Shown in pieces: positions 10,289 through 22,854 of a stretch of DNA of 28,402 nt (positions within the stretch are counted from its first letter, which is position 1; the number at the start of each line of letters is the position of its first letter). This DNA is from Cudoniella acicularis (taxonomy: Eukaryota; Ascomycota; Leotiomycetes; Helotiales; Helotiaceae), in NCBI GenBank assembly GCA_013054445.1, contig JAAMPI010000673.1, positions 1-28,402 on the forward strand. The letters are read 5' to 3'. Under the pieces are notes generated by a model. The model was not told where the DNA came from. It saw only the letters and a list, made by a program, of their open reading frames with translations, and searched no databases. A program made the position numbers and the translations under genes.

Positions 10289-12695
10289 ATGTCGCAAGAC
10301 ACAGGTCTCTTCTCTGTGCGACGGCCTCGAGAGGTAAGTTGGAGTTGTTTTCTCAAGTCGTGACGCATATTCATGCCAAAAGCTTCAATATGCAATGCCA
10401 TACATTTACTTACATTAATATAGACACTCGGTGGCATCAGCTATAACTCCAACATTCCACAACCTGCTTCTGCACTGAAGCGCTCGAACTCGATGTCTGG
10501 CCCGAACCACATTGCGCCTTTCACTGCGAGCCATGTGCGATCAATATCTGGATCTCGTGCCTCTCTCGCGCCACCTCGACCAAATCAACCTCAATTTCAC
10601 CGATCCTCCTCTGGTACAAATATGGTAGAATTGGGAATGTCTTCAGTGAAGCGAACCTCTTTCCAAAACAGCAGTGGCCGGAAGAGTTATGCGCCAGGTA
10701 GTCTGGGACGAACCCCCGCCGAAGGATCGGAGAGAAGGAGTAGTACGTACAGATCAAGGACATCATCAAACGGGCCTACGGCTCATCAGAGCTTCTTTCA
10801 ACAAGCACCACAACCGGCAGGCGCCCCTCAAGATCCGCGCCCATTGAAAGATCGGGCATACCAAACAAAGATTGGACAAGAGCTTTTAGACTATATGTCG
10901 GCAAATAACTTTGAAATGGAGATGAAGCACACCCTCTCGCAAAATACGATAAAATCCCCAACGCAAAAGGATTTCATTTTCATGTTCCAATGGCTCTATC
11001 ACCGCGTAGATCCGAGTTACAGATTCCAGCGAAACATTGATCAGGAGGTGCCTCCAATTCTTCAGCAAATGAGATACCCCTATCAGAAAATGATAACAAA
11101 AAGCTCCCTCTCTGCTGTAGGATCCGCAAACTCGTGGCATTTGTTCCTGGGACTTCTGCATTGGATTATGCAGCTTGCCCAAATGTTAGATGGATACGCG
11201 GCAAATCAATATGACGACGCATGCGCCGAGGCTGGTGTGGATGTCAGTAGCGATAAAATAATCTTCGACTTCCTCAGCCGGGCATATCGAGGCTGGTTAT
11301 CCATGGATGAAGATGCGGGAGATGAAGATCAGGATAGGGTACTTGCACCCCATGTCGAAGCAATGGCCAGACAATTCGATACGTCCAATTCGAAATATTT
11401 GGATGAGCTGCAAATTCTAGAAGCAGAGCATGAGCGTCTCCAGAAAGACATTGAGACTCTAGAGAAATCAGGATCAGACGTCGCGACCCTGGATCGGAAC
11501 TTTAAAATCATGGAGGAAGACAAAGTGAAATTTGAAGAGTTCGATAACCGTATGAACCAGAAATCGGAAAAATACGAGGCTCGGATCCAATTTTTGCAAG
11601 ATGAACTCGACAAAGTCATGCAGGAATTGAAGGAAGCCGACGATGAGCGATCGAGTTTGCAAAAGGCTGTGGACGACCAAGGGATCAGCATGGCGGACAT
11701 CGACAGGATGACATCCGAGAGGGAGAGGCTTCAGAAGGGAATCGAATCAACGTCACAAAGATTAGAGGAAGCAAAGAAAAAGGTTTCCGAGAAAGAAATC
11801 GAGGCTAGTCGAAAACTTGACGACTTGGAACGAATGGTCGACAAGTACAACAGTCTCGGGTATCAAATAGGCCTAATTCCAGCAACCGCAGCAAACGCCA
11901 AGGGCGAGAATTATGAGCTGCAGGTCATCGTAAATGAAGGCCCAAACTTCTCTTCTTCTCAAATGGGAGCCTCAAATGGAGGTGGGAATGCGGACAGCGA
12001 TAGGCTCTTAGCAGATCCGGTCACAGGGTACCAACCAGCTCATATTCTGAACTTGGATCTCCGGGGACAGGTCAAGGCTAGCTTCTTGAGCCTGAGAAAA
12101 GAGATATCTGAACGCCGAACGGTTGCAATGGATGAGATGATGAAACACCATGACCTGCTTGATGGCATCAAAGAAGCAATCGAAGACAAGCGGGGCGAGG
12201 TTGAGGCGCTAGAGCACAGAGTCAGGGCTGCAGAGGAGGAGTACGAGAAGACCAAAGAGGTAAAAAAAAGACAATTCCGGCGAGCACGAGTACATGCTAA
12301 AATCCAATAGGTGACCACCACGCAGAAATTAGCCTCTGATACCCAGATCGAGAAGATGGAGAAAGAATTGGCGAAAATGCGTGCTGGACTCACAGAGTCT
12401 GTGCAACTGATGGAGCAACGGGAGATGAACACAAACATCGAGTAAGTTCATGCCATGCAACTTGAAAACAAGTTCTAATGTTTACAGGTACGAGCAGCTC
12501 ACCCTTCGGGCAAATGCACTCCGTGAGGAATTGCATACTGAGATTGAAAAGATGTTGAATGATATCATTAAATTCAAAGTCCACATCCAAAAAAATCTTG
12601 AGGATTACGAGGGGTTTATTGTGGATGAGGTCGAGCAGGAACTAGGCCGCGGAGATGAGGCAACGGATGATACCCAGGATCTAGAAATGAGATAA
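10289..12695 (+). CDS. ndc80: kinetochore protein NDC80 (HEC1)
   Basis: The large subunit of the NDC80 complex (with NUF2, SPC24 and SPC25), which attaches kinetochores to microtubules. Exons: 10289-10333, 10424-12259, 12311-12441, 12488-12695 (739 aa, normal for fungi). The first exon encodes only 15 residues ([15 protein letters not shown]); starting instead at the internal ATG at 10493 would drop the conserved head. The N-terminal tail (about 1-150) is basic and Ser/Arg-rich, as expected for an Aurora-B-regulated microtubule-binding tail. The calponin-homology domain lies at about 150-275, with [19 protein letters not shown] and the hallmark [14 protein letters not shown]. From about 335 to the end it is mostly heptad-rich coiled coil, with a break around 485-530 that may be the loop or a kink. 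The reading frame is intact throughout. Confidence 0.96.
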
Positions 12696-13275
12696 AGAAG
12701 GGAGAGGAGATTGGCTCCGTTGTGGCTTCTGGTTATCTTGTTCGTGTAGATTGCCGGGCGTCAAGGCTTGGTGTTTTGATTATCAGGGCGACGAGGCGTT
12801 GCCAGGCTTGGGTTTTACGACGGTCCGGATTGTTCATGTTTCGTCACTTTGACGGAAGACCGTAATTGTTTATGATGCAAATGACACTTTCTATTCTGTT
12901 TATGGAATCCTGTAAAGAAATGAATGAATAAGTCCTCATCGACTGGAGACTGAGGTGCAACAGGAGGCGGGCGGGTACTGGAGCTGACCGGGTTGTGCAC
13001 GTGACTCTTTTGCCGCCCTATCACAGCCAATAGCTTTCTTCTGTGGTTCGCCTCACGATTCTTCTCCCGCCTCGTCTTCGCCTTCACCCACCTCCACACC
13101 ACCGGGCTGCACCTTGAAATAGTTCGGCATCCCTCACACACATCAAGCGTTCATCGCTTGTATATTCTTTATCGTCCGCAACGACGAGATACGAGACTCT
13201 CCATTTGAGGGGTCTTCTGCTTACGGCTTTCTCACCGTCGCCGAGGTGAAATCTTCCTTCTGCGACAACACCATC
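12696..13275. other. intergenic region: NDC80 3' end and promoter of the SR-protein gene
   Basis: The first 200-250 nt should be the NDC80 3' UTR. The right half is a compact promoter for the next gene, described separately. No coding sequence is apparent. Confidence 0.5.
12998..13031 (+). promoter_or_regulatory. CACGTGAC box followed by a CCAAT box
   Basis: CACGTG at 12998-13003 (extended CACGTGAC) is followed 23 nt later by CCAAT at 13027-13031, about 250 nt upstream of the SR-protein ATG. This pairing is common in strong fungal housekeeping promoters. The factors implied are bHLH (Cbf1-like) and the CCAAT-binding HAP complex; occupancy is inference. Confidence 0.45.
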
Positions 13276-14855
13276 ATGACAGAGGTCTCCTCCACCAGGT
13301 TATACCTGGGCAACCTTCCACGAAATGGTCAGTAGCCAGCGCTCGAGGCTTCCTGTTCTCCCGCATACCAGGAAACGCGTCCCGCCCAAAGGACCCTGAT
13401 GTTAACGGATGCAAACAGCTACCAAGGCTGATGTCGAGGCCCATTTTAATACTCATGGCACCGGAGAGATCACCGAGATCAAGCTCATGAATGGCTTTGG
13501 CTTCATCGAGTATAAGGATGCTATGGACGCGCGCGATGTGGTTCCCGGTACGGCCTCATCAATATCCCCAGATGGACAAAATAGCTTATACTTTTCCCAG
13601 CCTTCCACGGCTCGGACTTCATGGGCGAACGCTTGACTGTTCAGTTCGCACGTGGAACTCGCAGTCGTGATGCCTTTGCCAATCCCGAGCGTACCGCACC
13701 TCGTCCTCGACGTACCCCACATCGCATGCAAATATCTGGACTTCCAGGTGAAACCAGCTGGCAGGTCTGTTAAACCCCGTTCCTTCATCCGGAATATTGG
13801 ATCTTTACATCTTGCTATTTGGACTCTGAGCAACAAACATTTGGACGCCTTTGCTGTGCTCAGACGATTCATCGGTATACTTTTCTTTAGTCTAGGCATA
13901 CCCTGTTCTGGTACACATAGCCATTGCAGTGTGTTAGTGCATTTGCCTGAGCAGCCTAGGCCTAGGAGGACTTCTGTATCCCTGTGCTGGCCTTTCTTAT
14001 CCTGTTTCGACTTTTTTTGCTATCCCTTCATTGCTACCCTTTGCGTGACTGGACAGCGATTACTTGCACAGGAAGGAACTTACCCTTTGGACCATGTACT
14101 CTCGGGACTTATTGTACTGGCTACTATTGGAGGCAACTACCAATTACTTGGCATTTTCGCATCAGCATACCTGGATACCGACTTACATGGATTCTGGATT
14201 TAGGACCTCAAAGATTTCGCTCGCCAATCTAGCCTCGACGTTGTTTACTCTGAGACTGGCCGCGACCGAGATGGTAAAGGGTCAGTAAATTTTCTATCCG
14301 AGCCTTAATCAGAAGCGCTAACAAATCAGAAGCTTTGTTGAGTTCGAAACCGCTGCGGACCTCAAAACCGCAGTGGAAAAGCTCGACGGTCGCGAATTCA
14401 AGGGAGTTCGTGTGACATGTGTCGCCGATGTAAGCTCTTTTCGATCTTCCTTATTTGTGTCTACTAAGGCTCTACAGACTCAACCGGACGTCCCCCGTGA
14501 TCGTGCTCGATCCCGATCACCTAATCGACGACCATACCCTGATGACTATGATCGTCGTGGCCCATCCCGCGGATATAGCCCTCGCCGTGATGGTTACCGT
14601 GATAGGAGTCCTCCCAGGCGTGGCTACTACGATGACGACCGTGGTCGATACCGCTCGCCACCCAGAGCCCGTGGCCCCGTTGATGATTATCCTCCTCCCC
14701 GTGGTAGATTCGATGATCCTTATCGCCGGGACTACCCTCCTGACCCATACATGAACGGACATGGCCGGCCTCCATATGAGCGCGGTCCTCCTAGGGATTA
14801 TCCTCCAAGAGATCGCCGCGGCTATGCTGATGACTATCCTCCCAGCCGTTACTAA
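13276..14855 (+). CDS. SR-type RNA-binding splicing factor with two RRMs
   Basis: A nuclear mRNA-binding protein of the Srp2/Npl3/SRSF1 type. Exons: 13276-13327, 13419-13547, 13601-13764, 14204-14280, 14330-14429, 14478-14855 (299 aa; 298 if the AAG acceptor at 14330-14332 is used). RRM1 is near residues 8-78, with RNP2 as LYLGNL and RNP1 as GFGFIEY. RRM2 (about 108-177) is a pseudo-RRM: it carries the SR-family signature SWQDLKDFARQ. The tail (about 180-299) is rich in Arg, Ser, Tyr, Asp and Pro, with RSRS and RDRSPPRRGY-type blocks, and ends in SRY. The 439-nt intron (13765-14203) is by far the longest in the window and cuts the signature between SWQ and DLKD. SR genes often control their own splicing, so this intron is a candidate site. 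The exon chain keeps frame throughout. Confidence 0.93.
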
Positions 14856-15320
14856 GTAAGCAATTCTAAAACTTGCCGTAATATATTCCAATCTAACGTG
14901 CCAATAGAGTTCTCAAAGTTCGGATGTGATACGTTCTCTTATGACGATGATATCTGGTGGGTCTCTGCTTAGGGCGTGGGAAATTTCCTGGAAATCATTG
15001 TGCGAACGATCATGATGCAAGTACACGAATCTGGTACTGAGGTATCAGCTAGTTTTTTCTTTTCTCTCCAAAAAAATTTCAGGTATTTTCGGTCATTATT
15101 GGCGGTAAAGGATGTAAAACAAACATGTGGCGGTTAGGTTCTCAAATTGACCTAAGCAACCATTCGTAGTTTGTACTCCATAGGACAGAATGAAACTCTC
15201 AGTTATCAACAAATTATTTGCGATTACATTATAGTGAAGATCTCTTTCGCATTGGCAGCCAACCCTATGCATAATGTACAATGACTTGTTCTTTGGAAGC
15301 AAAACGCCGAATATTCCTCT
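14856..15320. other. convergent 3' intergenic region
   Basis: Between the stops of the SR-protein gene (+) and the NAPE-PLD-like gene (-). A GTAAGC after the stop at 14856 with an AG near 14908 could mark a small 3'-UTR intron, but this is weak. Otherwise it is AT-rich with no gene in view. Confidence 0.5.
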
Positions 15321-16725
15321 TTAAAACTCCTTGCTCTCGCCAATATCGCAAACATCAAAGACGCCAGTTTCCGGCAGGCCCTTCTTCTTCATGGCCTCTT
15401 TCAGCAGTTTAGGTGGTTCAAGTACATCCTCTGTCGTTAACACCCAGGTACCCCAATGAATTCCCATGGCCTTCTTACATTTTGTGTCCACAAAAATGTT
15501 CACACTGTCGAACGGATTTGCATGCATAGGGCTCATAATATGTCTGGGGTCATAAGCCCCAATTGGAATCAACCCCAGATCAAATGGGCCACGCAAATCG
15601 CCAATCTGCTTAAATGCTGGACAATGCGGTAGGTCCGCATAAGGGCCCTCATAATCATCTACACCTTTTGGGACTTCAGGGACGGCTCTGTATCCAGTAT
15701 CCCCTCCGAACCAGACAGATTTTCCTCCCGAAGTTACGGCCCAAGAGCACCAGAGGGTATGGCCTTTGTCGAAAGCCGTACGGGCAGAAGTATGTTGACA
15801 AGGAAGGCAGGAAATACGTGCTGTGATATCCGAGGGGTTTTCCTGACTTGGGGAGGAGGCAGTCGAGAGGCGCTTCTCTCCAGTAGCAGGAGAAAGTGTA
15901 AGGTCAACATCCGTCCACCAGTCGAATTCCTCTACATTTTCTATGCCGCACTCATGAAACCATTTCTTCAATCCCAATCCGACCACGAATTGTGCTTTCG
16001 GGTGTGCTTTATGGAGTTCGACCACGGTGGGGTGCGAGAGGTGGTCGTAATGTGAGTGGCTTATTACTACGACGTCGACGATGGGGATGTCTTTGATCTC
16101 GCAGGGCATCTTGGTATAACGCTTGGGGCCCATGAAGGTGAAGGGACTACATCGTTCTTCGAAGACAGGGTCGAATAGGACTCTGAGTCCAGAGGGGAAT
16201 TCGACATAATAGCATGCATGGCCTAGCCAGGTTGCGCGAAGCGTTTTGGAAGTGGTTCGAGAGGGTAGGAAGGTTGGAGGGATAACGGTCACGGTCGGCG
16301 GTGTGGTGTCTGGCCATTTCCATTTGCCTGTTAATTGTTGCCTATAGATGCATGTCAGCTAATTGAAGGTGTTCGTTCTTGAGATCTTAAATCGGGTTCA
16401 TGCCCAAATTCGATGACAGAGCTCGTCCAGTGTATATAAAGCTTCTGGCTTACCATATGATAGCACCTGCAATCGCTGGTCCGGAAAACTCTTTCCAAGA
16501 TTCCCACGGGTTTGTGAAGCCCTTCCCATGCTTCAAATGATGCGCTTTCTCCGCAGAGTCCTCCGGGACAGCTCCAAGGGAGGTCGGGCTCGTAATAGAG
16601 CAAGCGTATAACGCTGCCGCCGTCATGCCTGTAGATGTAGCTCTCGTTGCGTTTATGCTCGACTGTTGTTCAGAGCGCGGCTTGGTAGGTCGACGCCGGA
16701 AAAGAGCTCGGAAGAATGATCGCAT
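15321..16725 (-). CDS. NAPE-PLD-like metallo-beta-lactamase-fold phospholipase D
   Basis: Family members cleave N-acyl-phosphatidylethanolamine to N-acylethanolamine and phosphatidic acid; the yeast relative is mitochondrial Fmp30. Exons in coding order: 16725-16454 and 16341-15321, with a 112-nt intron. The junction splits a Trp codon and reads GAIIW-QQLTGKWKWP (430 aa). The zinc-binding motif HSHYDH is at about residues 186-191. Further metal-site blocks are CQHTSARTAFD, GGDTGY (with the bridging Asp) and GIHWGTW near the C terminus. The first 30 residues (MRSFFRALFRRRPTKPRS...) are Arg-rich with almost no acidic residues, which fits a mitochondrial presequence; a hydrophobic Ala-rich stretch follows at about 34-52. 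The substrate is inferred from family membership. The gene is intact and diverges from the GST gene. Confidence 0.92.
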
Positions 16726-18113
16726 TGGTATAATGACCAGAACAAAAGGAAGGAGGGGGGGAGTTTAGAATTGAGAATTGAATGGATTAAATACGTCTTA
16801 CTGTATGCGTCTACGGCCCTTACCAGCCACGCATGCAGAGAGCAGGTTGCTATCAAGCCGCGAGTGCTTTTTTCGGAGGATACGGCGGAGTTAAAATAAT
16901 GTGCTCCTCCAAGACATCATGGAGACCGGGCTTCGGGCCAATTTCAGCGGCCGGTCACCCTATAATTAAAACAATGGAGACAGAATAGCTCTTAACGAAC
17001 ACAATTCTTGGACTTAGGAAGACTAAAAACTTTTTCTCCTTCGTCCATTGTTATATTTATTCAGTGGAAGCAGGACGTTGTCAAAGTATTGTCAACATTA
17101 GCCTCGAATAACCAACGATTTTTCAACGGTCGACCCAGCGGCTGGTCCTGAGACTTGATTAGAGTTACCTACCTGGGAACTGTGCTCGGTCGGGTATTTT
17201 CTGAGTGTCGGGTTCTTATTTCAACCGACGAGTAGTATATCACGGGCGACGAGTAGACAATTTCTCCTGTAAGTTGTAGTTTGCCAGAATCGGACTCGAA
17301 GGCTGGATATTGTTTCAATTTTGTTGTTGAAATGTACCATAGCCGACACTCAAAAAAGCCCAACTGAGTATTTCTCTTACTGCACCTGTTTTATTTTTTG
17401 CGCTGTCAGTCAAATTCCGGGTGGCGGGATCTTCTAACTTCACATTGCAAATCTTTATACTCTTCCTTCAAAATACACAAAAACAAATCGATTTCAAATG
17501 TTAAATCTCGACCACGGAAACGTCTGCTTTTCAATTATTCCTTTTTTTTCTTCGTTCAATGCAAGGACAGCCAGGGAAACCCCACGTTGTCATAGGCCTG
17601 GGAAGTCCCGTCTCCCTGGCGATGCGAGTTGCTTAGTCCTCAGCAATATCTACATCTACACTTGGTTGGTTAAACCCCTCGCAATACGTTCATGTTTCAC
17701 CATCTCTTTATCCTCTAAATGCGATACACCAATCCCTTTCGCAGATCCCCCGCACTCCCCTCCTCGAGTTCCTTATCCACTCCCTAACCAAGCAAAGGCC
17801 GCGGGGCTCACTCCTGACATCATTACCAATCCACCCCTCAACTTTTTTGAGGTCATAGCTTCACCTCTCGATGTTACACATGTTCGGTTGATTTCCAAGC
17901 ATTCACCGTGTTACTAACCATTTGGATAAATCATACGATTCTTTCTCGTCGTTTCTCCAAGTTCTTAATTCTATAAAGTCAATGCCCGTTCCCCTCTTCG
18001 TGAAGGCCATCACAATTGCACTCACACTGTTCATGTTCAAAACTCCCCTGAACAGGGTCTACCAAACCTCCAAACATATCATACAAGCATCAGCACCAAC
18101 TTCAAAAGCCACC
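16726..18113. promoter_or_regulatory. divergent intergenic region between the NAPE-PLD-like gene and the GST gene
   Basis: About 1.4 kb that must hold both promoters. The part near 17700-18110 is strongly C/T-rich on the plus strand, a typical fungal leader for the GST gene. In frame with the GST, ATG codons occur at 17922 and 17982 with no stop before 18114. No separate gene is supported. Confidence 0.5.
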
Positions 18114-19095
18114 ATGTCTTCCTCCACCAGACCCACAGGACTCATCGCCAATTCTGGGATCGAGCTCCTCACCTTCGGCACGCCAAACGGCCACAAAGCC
18201 ACTATCATCCTCGAAGAGCTCAAGGAAAGCTACGGAAAAACATACACCTATCAATCCATAAACATCATGGAAAACGTCCAAAAAGAGCCCTGGTTCACGA
18301 AATTCTCCCCCAACGGACGGATCCCCGCAGTCGTCGACCATGACCGTAACCAATTTTCGGTTTTCGAAGGCGCTGCGATACTGAGTTACTTAGTTCGACA
18401 TTATGATCCAGAACACAAGTTTAGTTTTGAGGATGCAGATGATTTGAGTAGGGCGGAGCAGTGGGTTGCGTGGCAACATGGTGGTTTAGTACGTCCTTTT
18501 TTTTCTCTTACGGGTTCTTGTTTAGAAAAGTATACTAATAAGTGAGAAAATAGGGACCAATGCAAGGCCAGGCAAACCACTTCTTCCGCCTCGCAAAAGA
18601 GCGCATTCCATATCCTACCCAGCGATACGTCGGCGAAAGCGAGCGTCTGTACGGAATTCTAGATAATCAACTCAAAGATCGGGATTATCTCGTTGGTGAG
18701 GGGAGGGGGAAGTATTCTATTGCTGATATTGCGAACTTCTCCTGGTATGCCCTTTAGCTCTCTACTTTCCCTAGCAACCCCCCCCCTCTTTTTTTCTCTT
18801 GAAATCTTTCGTAAAAGAGAATTTTGCTGATGAGGAAACAACAGGGTCAACTGGGCCTACTTCGCCGGCATAAACCTTGCCCAATTCCCCAACCTGAATA
18901 AATGGTGGGAACGCATTGCCGCTCGACCCGCAGTTCAAAAAGCCCTCACTATTCCTAGCGAGGGGGAAGAACCATAATGCCCCTTACCTCAGGAGGTTAA
19001 AGGAGGAGCCAGGGTTCAAGGAGAGTGAGCAGAAGTTGACGGATCTGGCGAATAAGGCGAAAGAGCAGTACGGATACAAGTATAGCTCTCCTTGA
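18114..19095 (+). CDS. glutathione S-transferase (Ure2-like), frameshifted near the C terminus
   Basis: Probably conjugates or reduces electrophiles with glutathione; substrates are unknown. Exons: 18114-18488, 18554-18744, 18845-19095. The ATG at 18114 has an optimal context (GCCACCATG) and gives the usual Ure2-like start (MSSSTRPTGLIANSGIELLT). The thioredoxin-like domain holds TFGTPNGHKATIILEELKE and the glutathione-binding FEGAAIL block. The helical C-terminal domain runs from about residue 100, with the conserved YSIADIANFSW. In exon 3, five Gs at 18962-18966 shift the frame and a TAA follows at 18975-18977 (232 aa). With four Gs the frame reads GKNHNAPYLRRLKEEPGF and runs to a TGA at 19093-19095 (271 aa), which looks like the genuine tail. 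The truncated form keeps both main domains, so it might be partly functional. An in-frame upstream start could add a hydrophobic N terminus. Confidence 0.9.
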
Positions 19096-20768
19096 TAACT
19101 GCAATTTCTTCCGAGAATGAAAGGTATTTTGGGACGGTTTATATGGGGAAATATTTTAATTTCAAAGTAATTAATCCTACTAGTTTAATGTTTGAGCTTA
19201 ATTTTTGATTTTGATGATGAAATACCCGACTAGATTCTCGCTCTCCTGAACAGGGTCCGGACGGTATTGATATATTTAGGTTTTCCATTCACATAGTTTT
19301 GCCTCTGCCTTGAAATTTCTAAAGCAGTCCTTCTGTAAAGAAAGCAGCATGATACGACCAACTAATACTTACTGTATAGAATTTGCTAATGATAAAAATT
19401 AGATAACGATCCTATTCGGACCGATTTTCCCTTTAGAATCAGAGAAGTTGTTGAAGGCATGCTGAGGTAGGTAGAAAAGAGAGTACCTGGTATTTAGCAA
19501 AACCCTTACTGGAGTACCCGTTGGCCTCTTTTGCAGATTGGCTTTTTGAGTTCTAAATTTCATACTCAGCTAGAAGCAAATCTCCAATAAAGAGCAGGTA
19601 AAATTGACGTACTTAAGATATATGTCACATTCTGAAATACTATTCTCCTACACAGAAAACTCCCCCGTACTCTAAAACGGGATCAACAACCACAAGCTCA
19701 AAAACATAACCAGGTCCAGTCACTTCTTTAATTCTAATAATGTGTACTCCTCTCACATCCACATGAAATCAGGAATCTAGCGCTGACACAAAGAAGCCCA
19801 CTTCCCTAATGAACCCGAACATAAAAAATCTAGGCGCGTCAGACAAACTATCAACCAGATACTTGTCATCAACCAAGCCGAAGCCGAAGCTGAGTCAAAA
19901 GAAGGGTACCTACCTACTGACCTGAGCTAAACTGAAACACCAACCAAAGCGCCTTGCTTGCTGCATGCCTACCTACCAATCCAAGCCCCTAATACTAGCA
20001 AACATTGGACATCCCAAGTGATTTGATGGCGTCAGATTCCCTAGAGGAGAAAGAGGTCACTTCTAAATAATGAAGGAAAAAAGCATGGCCCTGGGAGTCT
20101 GGGACAGACACGTGAAACTACGGTAAAGTAGTGCCTTATTTCGTGACAAGGACAGGGATCAGGCAGGCGTAAAAGAGCATGCGGGGTCCAACAGTGAAGA
20201 CGTGATTGTGGCAAGGGGCAAAAACAATCCTTCGCCACAATCCCGTAAGCAGGTTTCGAAAAATCGAATAAAGCAGTTGGCAGCTTCAAAGCACATTCCA
20301 CTGGCCGTGCTATTAGATGAAACGTGTACAAAATCACATTGCTCAACCAGAATTTCCAGATTGCGGAGAAGCATCTCCTAAAGAAGGGAATGTGCAGTTT
20401 CTAATGTGAGATCAATTTGTGGACGAGACTACCATGATCCTCCATCTACCGCCTGCTTTTATACCATGCTAAAACACAAGATGGCAAGGCCAGATGTAGG
20501 ACCGTAACACACGCGCGAAAAGAGAAAAGCCCTATGACCTCCACGTAGCCATAGGCGAAATGCAGAAGCCAAAGGAACCGTAGGAGCCTAATTCATCGTA
20601 CAAATACCACCTTGCGCCTCTTATGAAAGTGGACTGCTGAAGACACAAGAATGTATGAGATGGAGCACCAATGATTGATGTGGAGAGAGCTTTGTGGTAT
20701 GGACATTTGATTGTTCTGGGGGACGCTGGAGACAATCGCTGTTGGTGAAGAGGTGGGGATGCCAAAAT
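19096..20768. other. convergent gene-poor region between GST and ARF1
   Basis: About 1.7 kb holding the 3' UTRs of both genes. Short open frames on both strands show no family features. Small phrases recur (CTACCTAC near 19910 and 19970; CCGAAG near 19880), but no structured repeat, tRNA or transposase is visible. Confidence 0.5.
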
Positions 20769-22083
<1,315 letters not shown>

Positions 22084-22854
22084 ATGCGATTCTCCACACC
22101 TTCGATTCTTCTGGCGGCCAGCAGCCTGCTGGGCGCGGCCGTTGCACACAACATCCAGCTCGCAGCGCATGGGAGGGAATGCTTTCATGAAATGCTGCAT
22201 AAGGATGACAAGATGACGGTTACATTTCAGGTTGGAGATAGGGAATTCGGCAGTGCTGGAAACCTAGACGTTGACTTCTGGGTTGGTGCTTAATTGGCTT
22301 GCTCCTATTCGGGTTACTGATGGGGAATAGATTCAAAATCCTGCTGGAGGCTACGAGACACACGAGCGAGCAATTTCAAACGGGGATTACTCTTTTACAG
22401 CTCAACACGATGGAAAATTCATATATTGCTTCAGCAACGAGCACTGGTCTGCCTCGAGCAAGGATGTCTCCTTTAACGTGCACGGCATAGTCTACGTCCC
22501 AGAAGCAGAGGCTCCCTCTGACCCTCTAGAGGCTGAAGGTAAGCCCTTTGATTTCCTACATATTAGTCAAGACTAACATCCTCTCCAGTTCGACAATTAT
22601 CCGAGCTCCTTGCCCAAGTCAAAGACGAACAATCATATATCGTTGTCCGCGAGCGAACTCATCGAAACACCGCAGAAAGCACCAACGGTAGAGTCAAGTG
22701 GTGGAGTATATTCCAAATGGGTGTTCTGGTTGGCGAAGGTATCTTCCAGGTCTGGTGGTTAAAGCGATTCTTCGAGGTAGGCAAGAACAGTGCCGAGCGC
22801 TTTGGAGTTTTGAGCCGGTAGCTGATGACAGCGCAGGTCAAACGGGTTGTGTAA
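22084..22854 (+). CDS. p24 family cargo receptor (emp24/gp25L/Erp type)
   Basis: A type I membrane protein cycling between ER and Golgi, selecting cargo and helping COPI/COPII vesicle formation. Exons: 22084-22281, 22331-22538, 22589-22776, 22837-22854 (203 aa). A signal peptide (about 1-21, cut before HNIQL) is followed by a GOLD domain with the conserved disulfide pair Cys33 and Cys99 (GRECFHE and FIYCFSN). A coiled-coil stretch (about 135-170) precedes one membrane segment (about 173-193). The tail is KRFFEVKRVV: FF is the COPII signal and the KR pair near the end the COPI signal. The last exon encodes only V-K-R-V-V. Reading through its 60-nt intron gives another stop at 22821 and loses this tail. 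It most resembles the gamma (Erp2/3/4) subgroup; the subgroup call is tentative. Confidence 0.93.

Noticed and set aside
13652..14203. A 183-codon frame running through the SR-gene intron
   Set aside because: It is out of frame with the exons, ends at the acceptor TAG, and its hydrophobic content looks like pyrimidine-rich intron sequence.
22777..22821. p24 ending at 22821 without the last intron
   Set aside because: It gives a tail unlike the family, while splicing gives the expected KRFFEVKRVV end with good GT/AG signals.
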